Assembly: GCA_016865935.1 (NCBI GenBank)
Contig: VGOB01000013.1
Location: 1 to 42,773, forward strand
Direction of reading: 5' to 3'
Source: Chloroflexota bacterium
GTDB taxonomy: Bacteria > Chloroflexota > Anaerolineae > UBA4142
Length of the DNA: 42,773 bases
The translations under genes were made by a program, and so were the position numbers. The notes beneath the pieces were generated by a model. The model had not been told where the DNA came from. It saw only the letters and a list, made by a program, of their open reading frames with translations, and did no database searches. Shown piece by piece: positions 39,275 through 42,773 of this stretch; positions within the stretch are counted from its first letter, which is position 1; every line of letters starts with the position of its first letter.

Positions 39275-39831
39275 CGCGCGCGCGGTTCACAAAATTCTGG
39301 ACGCTGCCGGATCGCGCGCCCTCGAATCCCGATTGCCTGATCGTGCCGTCGTACGCGCTGAAAGATCGCGCGACCCCCACGCGACCCACGCGCGCGCAGA
39401 TCGAATTGGCGGCGGCGTGGTGGCGCAAATTTCCGCGCGCGCACATCGTGATGTGCACCGGCGACAACCAGGGGCTCGGCGTGACGAACGCGCGCGTGAT
39501 GTGCGAGTACGCGCTGCGCTTGGGCGTGCCGCGCGAAAATCTGATCGAGGAAGACGCGTCGCGCAACACGCGGGAAAATCTTTTCAATGCGTGGCGGCTC
39601 GCGGCGCGCCAGAGCGCGCGTCAGCCCACGCTCGTCACGCTCGATCTGTACACGCGGCGCGCCGTCGCCACCGCGCGGAAACAAGGTTGGCGCGATTTTT
39701 ACTGGCTCTCGGTTTACGCGGAAGGCGAATCGGCGTACGGGCTCAAGGCGATCCAAACGCACTCGCGCGCGACGATCTTGTGCTACGAAATGATCGCGAC
39801 GATGTACAGCAAAGTCGTCGGATGGATTTAG
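39271..39831 (+). CDS. YdcF/DUF218-like protein
   Basis: This 186-residue protein starts at GTG overlapping the previous stop (GTGA). The pattern CLIVPSYAL, IVMCTGDNQGLGVTNARVMCEYALRLGVP and IEEDASRNTRENLFNA is that of DUF218 proteins (YdcF, SanA), thought to act on the cell envelope or bind nucleotide-like ligands. There is no signal peptide. Co-translation with the membrane protein upstream suggests a linked function. Confidence 0.82.
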   Translation: MTRARFTKFWTLPDRAPSNPDCLIVPSYALKDRATPTRPTRAQIELAAAWWRKFPRAHIVMCTGDNQGLGVTNARVMCEYALRLGVPRENLIEEDASRNTRENLFNAWRLAARQSARQPTLVTLDLYTRRAVATARKQGWRDFYWLSVYAEGESAYGLKAIQTHSRATILCYEMIATMYSKVVGWI

Positions 39832-39845
39832 ATCATTTGCTCCCT

Positions 39846-39927
39846 TGTCATTTCGAGAAGGCGATCTTTGCCGACGAGAAATCTCGTTTTCGCAGCCAGA
39901 GATTTCTCGCTGCGCTCGAAATGACAA
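39846..39927. repeat. Palindromic repeat, related intergenic copy
   Basis: Ends ttgtcatttcgag and ctcgaaatgacaa are exactly inverted, with inner gacgagaaatctcg/agagatttctcgc. It has the same plan as the other four palindromic repeats but with different words (tttcga for ttgcga; gagaaatctc for gaagcaatc). It lies just after the YdcF-like gene and could act as a terminator. Confidence 0.8.
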
Positions 39928-39945
39928 CCGGGCTGGACAATTATT

Positions 39946-39974
39946 TTGACTTTGATTGCGCTTGGGGATATACT
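39946..39974 (+). promoter_or_regulatory. Promoter upstream of the small ORF and fdrA-like gene
   Basis: TTGACT (39946-39951), a 17-nt spacer, TATACT (39969-39974). Confidence 0.75.
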
Positions 39975-39992
39975 AAATTTTAGAGGTTTCGA

Positions 39993-40133
39993 ATGCAACT
40001 TGCTTCAAGGGCGAAGCCCCAAGTGGTCTTGTCTCGATCTCATCAATTTGAATTCCAAGTGCGCCGATCAGCGATGCGTGGTATGTCTTCGCGGTGGGCG
40101 CGTTTTGTTTTCCGATGGCAAGGAGCAACTTGA
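39993..40133 (+). CDS. Small ORF before the fdrA-like gene, 46 aa
   Basis: The ATG is 18 nt after a good promoter and has tagaggtt as ribosome site. The frame ends by overlapping the TTG start of the FdrA-like gene. The product (MQLASRAKPQVVLSRSHQFE at the start) is Arg/Ser-rich and resembles no family. It could be a leader ORF that couples translation, or a chance frame. Confidence 0.35.
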   Translation: MQLASRAKPQVVLSRSHQFEFQVRRSAMRGMSSRWARFVFRWQGAT

Positions 40134-41737
40134 TTGTTCAAACTCTGATCAAACCCGGCGAATATCGCGATTCGGTCGCGCTGATGTTGATCGCACGCGA
40201 GTTGACCGCGCTGCCCGGCGTCGCCGATGTTTCGGTCGTGATGGGCACGCCCGCAAACAAAGCCGTCCTCGCGCAAGCCGGTTTGTTGAACGACGCGGCA
40301 AACGCGGCGACGCCGAACGATTTGCTGATCGCGGTCAAAGCGAAAGATGATGCGGCGGCGCGCGCGGCGTTACATAAGGCGCAGGAGTTGCTCGCGCAGA
40401 GAGCCGCGTCACCGCAAATCGGCAGCGCGGCGCGTCCGCGCACGCTGCGCGCCGCGCTGCGCGCAACTCCGGGCGCGAACCTCGCGATCGTTTCGGTCGC
40501 GGGGCAGTACGCGGCGGCGCAAGCGTGGGACGCGTTGCGCGCGGGGCTTCACGTTTTGCTCTTCAGCGATCACGTCGCAGTGGAAGACGAAATCGCGCTG
40601 AAAGAGTACGCGCGCGATCAGGGCTTGCTATTGATGGGACCCGGCGCGGGCACGGCGCTCATCAACGGCGTCGGGCTCGGCTTTGCGAACGCGGTGCCGC
40701 GCGGCAACATCGGCATTGTCGCGGCGGCGGGAACCGGCTTGCAAGAGGTGAGCACGCTGATCGCGAAAGCCGGAGCGGGCATCACGCAAGGGATCGGCAC
40801 CGGCGGGCGCGATGTGAGCGAGCGCGTCGGCGGAATAATGATGCTGGAAGGATTGCGCGCGCTGCAAGCCGATCCAAAGACGCGCGTGATCGTCATCGTG
40901 TCGAAACTTCCGGCGCCGAGTGTGACGGAAAAAATTCTGGCGCAGGTGGGAACGTCTGACAAACCGACGGTGCTTGCGTTGATGTCGAATTTGTCATTGC
41001 GAGGAGCGATTTTTGCGACGAAGCAATCCCCGATTCGCGAGGTGGAGATTGCTTCGCACAAAACGCTCGCAATGACAGCCAGAGACTTGCGCGAAGCCGC
41101 AGCATTGGCAGTCGCGTTATCGCGCGGAGAAAGTGTGAACGCGGCGCGCAAGAAACTCGCGGCGGAGGATCGCGCGCTCGCGATCAAGGCGCGCGCGTTG
41201 CGGCGCAAGTTGAACGCGCGGCAAAGATACGCGCGCGGGCTGTACTCCGGCGGAACGTTGTGCGAAGAGACGATGCGAATTTGGCAGGCGTCGCTCGGCG
41301 CGGTCTGGTCGAACGCGCCGCTCGATCCGAAATTCAAATTACCGGATTCGAACCAGAGCAGGCGGCACACCGTCGTCGATCTTGGTGAAGAAGAATTCAC
41401 GATTGGGCGTCCGCACCCGATGATCGACAATTCCGTGCGCGTGAAACGCCTTTTGCAAGAAGCGCGCGATCCGAGCGTCGCGGTGATCGCGCTCGACGTG
41501 GTGATCGGCTACGGCGCGCATCCGGATCCGGCGGCGGAGTTGGGCGCGGCAATCGCGGAGGCGAAAGCGATCGCGCGCAAACGCGGACGTGAGTTGATCG
41601 TCGTCGCGTCCGTCACCGGCACGGAAAACGATCCGCAAAGTTTGTCGCGACAGACCATCGCGCTGAAAAAAGCGGGCACGATCGTATTGGAAAGCAATGC
41701 GGTAGTAGCAAAGTTTGCTAGTTGCATAGTTGGATAG
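40130..41737 (+). CDS. fdrA: FdrA-like acyl-CoA-synthetase-fold protein
   Basis: This protein of about 535 residues starts at TTG behind aaggag; longer frames add unrelated residues. LIKPGEYRDSVALMLIARELT, PGVADVSVVMGTPANK and later GNIGIVAAAGTGLQEV with GAGITQGIGTGGRD are typical of FdrA, which resembles succinyl-CoA synthetase and is tied to purine/allantoin degradation. The usual partners (YlbE, YlbF carbamate kinase) are not visible here. Residues about 288-316 (LSLRGAIFATKQSPIREVE onward) are an in-frame palindromic repeat. The substrate in this organism is unknown. Confidence 0.88.
   Translation: MIVQTLIKPGEYRDSVALMLIARELTALPGVADVSVVMGTPANKAVLAQAGLLNDAANAATPNDLLIAVKAKDDAAARAALHKAQELLAQRAASPQIGSAARPRTLRAALRATPGANLAIVSVAGQYAAAQAWDALRAGLHVLLFSDHVAVEDEIALKEYARDQGLLLMGPGAGTALINGVGLGFANAVPRGNIGIVAAAGTGLQEVSTLIAKAGAGITQGIGTGGRDVSERVGGIMMLEGLRALQADPKTRVIVIVSKLPAPSVTEKILAQVGTSDKPTVLALMSNLSLRGAIFATKQSPIREVEIASHKTLAMTARDLREAAALAVALSRGESVNAARKKLAAEDRALAIKARALRRKLNARQRYARGLYSGGTLCEETMRIWQASLGAVWSNAPLDPKFKLPDSNQSRRHTVVDLGEEEFTIGRPHPMIDNSVRVKRLLQEARDPSVAVIALDVVIGYGAHPDPAAELGAAIAEAKAIARKRGRELIVVASVTGTENDPQSLSRQTIALKKAGTIVLESNAVVAKFASCIVG
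40992..41077. repeat. Palindromic repeat, copy 4 (inside the fdrA-like gene)
   Basis: Ends tgtcattgcgag and ctcgcaatgaca, inner gacgaagcaatccccg and gtggagattgcttcg. It is read in frame on the plus strand in a loop between ALMSN and ARDLREAAALAVAL. Confidence 0.85.
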
Positions 41738-41800
41738 TTTGATAGTTGCTTGACAGAGAACAACTACCCAACTACGCAACCATCCAACCATCCAACTATT
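41712..41800. repeat. Mini-palindrome of tagttggatagtttga words, overlapping the fdrA-like 3' end
   Basis: Left half gttgcatagttggatagtttgatagttgc; right half caactacccaactacgcaaccatccaaccatccaacta. The last codons of the fdrA-like gene run into the left half. Confidence 0.65.
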
Positions 41801-41811
41801 TTGGAGAAAAT

Positions 41812-42555
41812 ATGGACGACATTACAAGCGGACGCGAATTTTTGAAATCAAGCCGGTGGGTGGAATTGCGCGGGGCACCGACAGATCAGAAACGCAAATT
41901 GCCGTTTCCGCCGCTGCAAAAACCATGCCCCGCCGACGCGCAATTGATTGACCTGGTCGCGCCAAAAGATTTTACCGTCGGCAAGATTCCGTTGAGCGAC
42001 GCGATCAGTCGGCGGATCAGTCATCGCAAATTCATGGACGGATTTCTTTCGCTGGAGGAATTGTCGTTTCTGTTGTGGGCATCGCAAGGGGTGAAAGAAA
42101 TTGTGCGCGATGGTTACGCGACGCGGCGCAATGTGCCATCGGGCGGCGCGCGCCATCCGTTCGAGACGTACTTGTGCGTCCAGCGCGTCCAAGGATTGAC
42201 GCCGGGGCTGTATCGTTATCTGGCGATCGAACACAAACTGATTTTGCAGAACGACGATCCGGCAATGTATCGCAAGGTGAATGATGCGACTGAGAATCAA
42301 AATTTCGGCGGCGCGGTGATTTTCATCTGGACGACGATTCCGTATCGAACCGAGTGGCGGTACAGTTTCGTCGCGCACAAACTCATCTTGCTCGACGCCG
42401 GGCACGTCTGCCAGAACTTGTACCTCGCGTGTGAAGCGATTGGCTGCGGCACCTGCGCGATTGGCGCGTACAATCAAGAGAAAATGGACGCGGTGCTCGG
42501 CGTGGATGGCAAGGATGAGTTGACGGTGTATTGCGCGCCGGTTGGGAAAATTTAG
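41812..42555 (+). CDS. SagB-type nitroreductase/dehydrogenase
   Basis: This 247-residue FMN-dependent oxidoreductase fits the SagB branch: ISRRISHRKFMDGFLSLEEL, LLWASQGV, NVPSGGARHPFETYLCV (FMN-binding) and AGHVCQNLYLACEAIGCGTCAIG. SagB enzymes oxidise azolines in peptide natural products, but many stand-alone relatives have unknown substrates. No cyclodehydratase or precursor peptide is visible here. The ribosome site is ttggagaaaat. It is flanked by mini-palindromes on both sides. Confidence 0.87.
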   Translation: MDDITSGREFLKSSRWVELRGAPTDQKRKLPFPPLQKPCPADAQLIDLVAPKDFTVGKIPLSDAISRRISHRKFMDGFLSLEELSFLLWASQGVKEIVRDGYATRRNVPSGGARHPFETYLCVQRVQGLTPGLYRYLAIEHKLILQNDDPAMYRKVNDATENQNFGGAVIFIWTTIPYRTEWRYSFVAHKLILLDAGHVCQNLYLACEAIGCGTCAIGAYNQEKMDAVLGVDGKDELTVYCAPVGKI

Positions 42556-42558
42556 TGC

Positions 42559-42648
42559 GAAAGTTGGATAGTTTGTTAGTTTGATAGTTTTCCTGCCGAA
42601 GAGAATCATCCAACTATCAAACCACGCAACTACCCAACTACTCAACAG
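42559..42648. repeat. Intergenic mini-palindrome of tagtttgatagt words
   Basis: Same word family as 41712-41800: agttggatagtttgttagtttgatagtt, then the complement atccaactatcaaaccacgcaactacccaactactcaac. The two copies bracket the SagB-like gene. Confidence 0.65.
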
Positions 42649-42678
42649 ACGTTATCAAAAATAAGGTAAAATGTATGC

Positions 42679-42773
42679 ATGCTCAAATACTCCGAATTGA
42701 AACGAGATCGTCGCAAGTTTCTTGCACTGACTGGATTAACGCTCAAAGAGTTCAGTGCCCTGTTGCCGGCATT
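42679..42773 (+). CDS. IS transposase, N-terminal part (runs off the window)
   Basis: The frame MLKYSELKRDRRKFLALTGL continues TLKEFSALLPA to the window edge. The pattern FLALTGLT(L/V)xEFxxLLP is the helix-turn-helix start of DDE transposases of the IS5-like DDE_Tnp_4 group. The catalytic part lies outside the window. A taaaat box sits a few nt upstream. Inverted terminal repeats could not be identified with only one end visible. Confidence 0.65.
   Translation, partial: MLKYSELKRDRRKFLALTGLTLKEFSALLPA

Overview
The window is GC-rich bacterial DNA, rich in GCGC words. It probably comes from an uncultured member of the Chloroflexota, perhaps Anaerolineae. That placement is inference from gene content and style: ComEA and lipoproteins with Thr/Pro/Ala linkers, a threonyl-tRNA synthetase without the N-terminal TGS domain, DUF4258/DUF2283 pairs, dense intergenic mini-palindromes and leaderless promoters. 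No rRNA gene is present to confirm it.

Region 1 (1-4.7 kb) is a mobile element. It holds the C-terminal part of a tyrosine recombinase, a beta-class DNA methyltransferase, an Hfq/Sm-like small protein, several small cargo ORFs, a zinc-ribbon protein and a large serine recombinase. The element ends at a 21-bp-arm inverted repeat. Directly after it lies the frameshifted 3' end of a homoserine kinase gene (thrB).

Region 2 (4.9-8.0 kb) is a compact protein-sorting locus: a secreted L-type-lectin/Ig-like protein with a PEP-CTERM-type tail, an exosortase with its Cys-Arg-His triad, and an overlapping EpsI-domain partner.

Region 3 (8.0-22.9 kb) carries a MacB/LolCDE-like ABC exporter and a full-length eukaryotic-type topoisomerase IB with all five catalytic residues and two large coiled-coil expansions. 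It continues with a SpoU-type RNA methyltransferase, ComEA, a lipoprotein, a two-TM RCK channel-like protein without a TVGYG filter, two secreted PA14/golvesin-like proteins, a frameshifted and an intact alpha/beta-hydrolase paralogue, and a HAD hydrolase.

Region 4 (22.9-29.9 kb) concerns threonine and translation. A tRNA-Val(GAC) gene is followed at once by a well-formed T-box leader with specifier ACC (Thr). The gene behind it is only the C-terminal remnant of aspartate-semialdehyde dehydrogenase (asd). thrS follows about 1.8 kb later, preceded by a 21-residue Thr-rich leader peptide inside competing hairpins. Next come a DUF4258/DUF2283 pair, a nucleotide-sugar dehydrogenase and gmk.

Region 5 (29.9-42.8 kb) contains tRNA-Cys, a LysR regulator, arsR and arsM with a clear promoter/operator, and rsmG. 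A four-gene overlapping operon follows (methyltransferase, DUF4258, DUF2283, trypsin-like protease). Then come a nitrilase, ArfB, a CBS protein, a membrane spermidine-synthase-like protein, a YdcF-like protein, an FdrA-like protein, a SagB-type nitroreductase and the start of an IS transposase.

The most unusual genome-level feature is a family of roughly 85-90 bp palindromic repeats. Four of the five copies sit in frame and stop-free inside protein-coding genes (epsI-like, ABC permease, rsmG, fdrA), much like Rickettsia palindromic elements. A second class of word-based mini-palindromes fills many gene-gene junctions.
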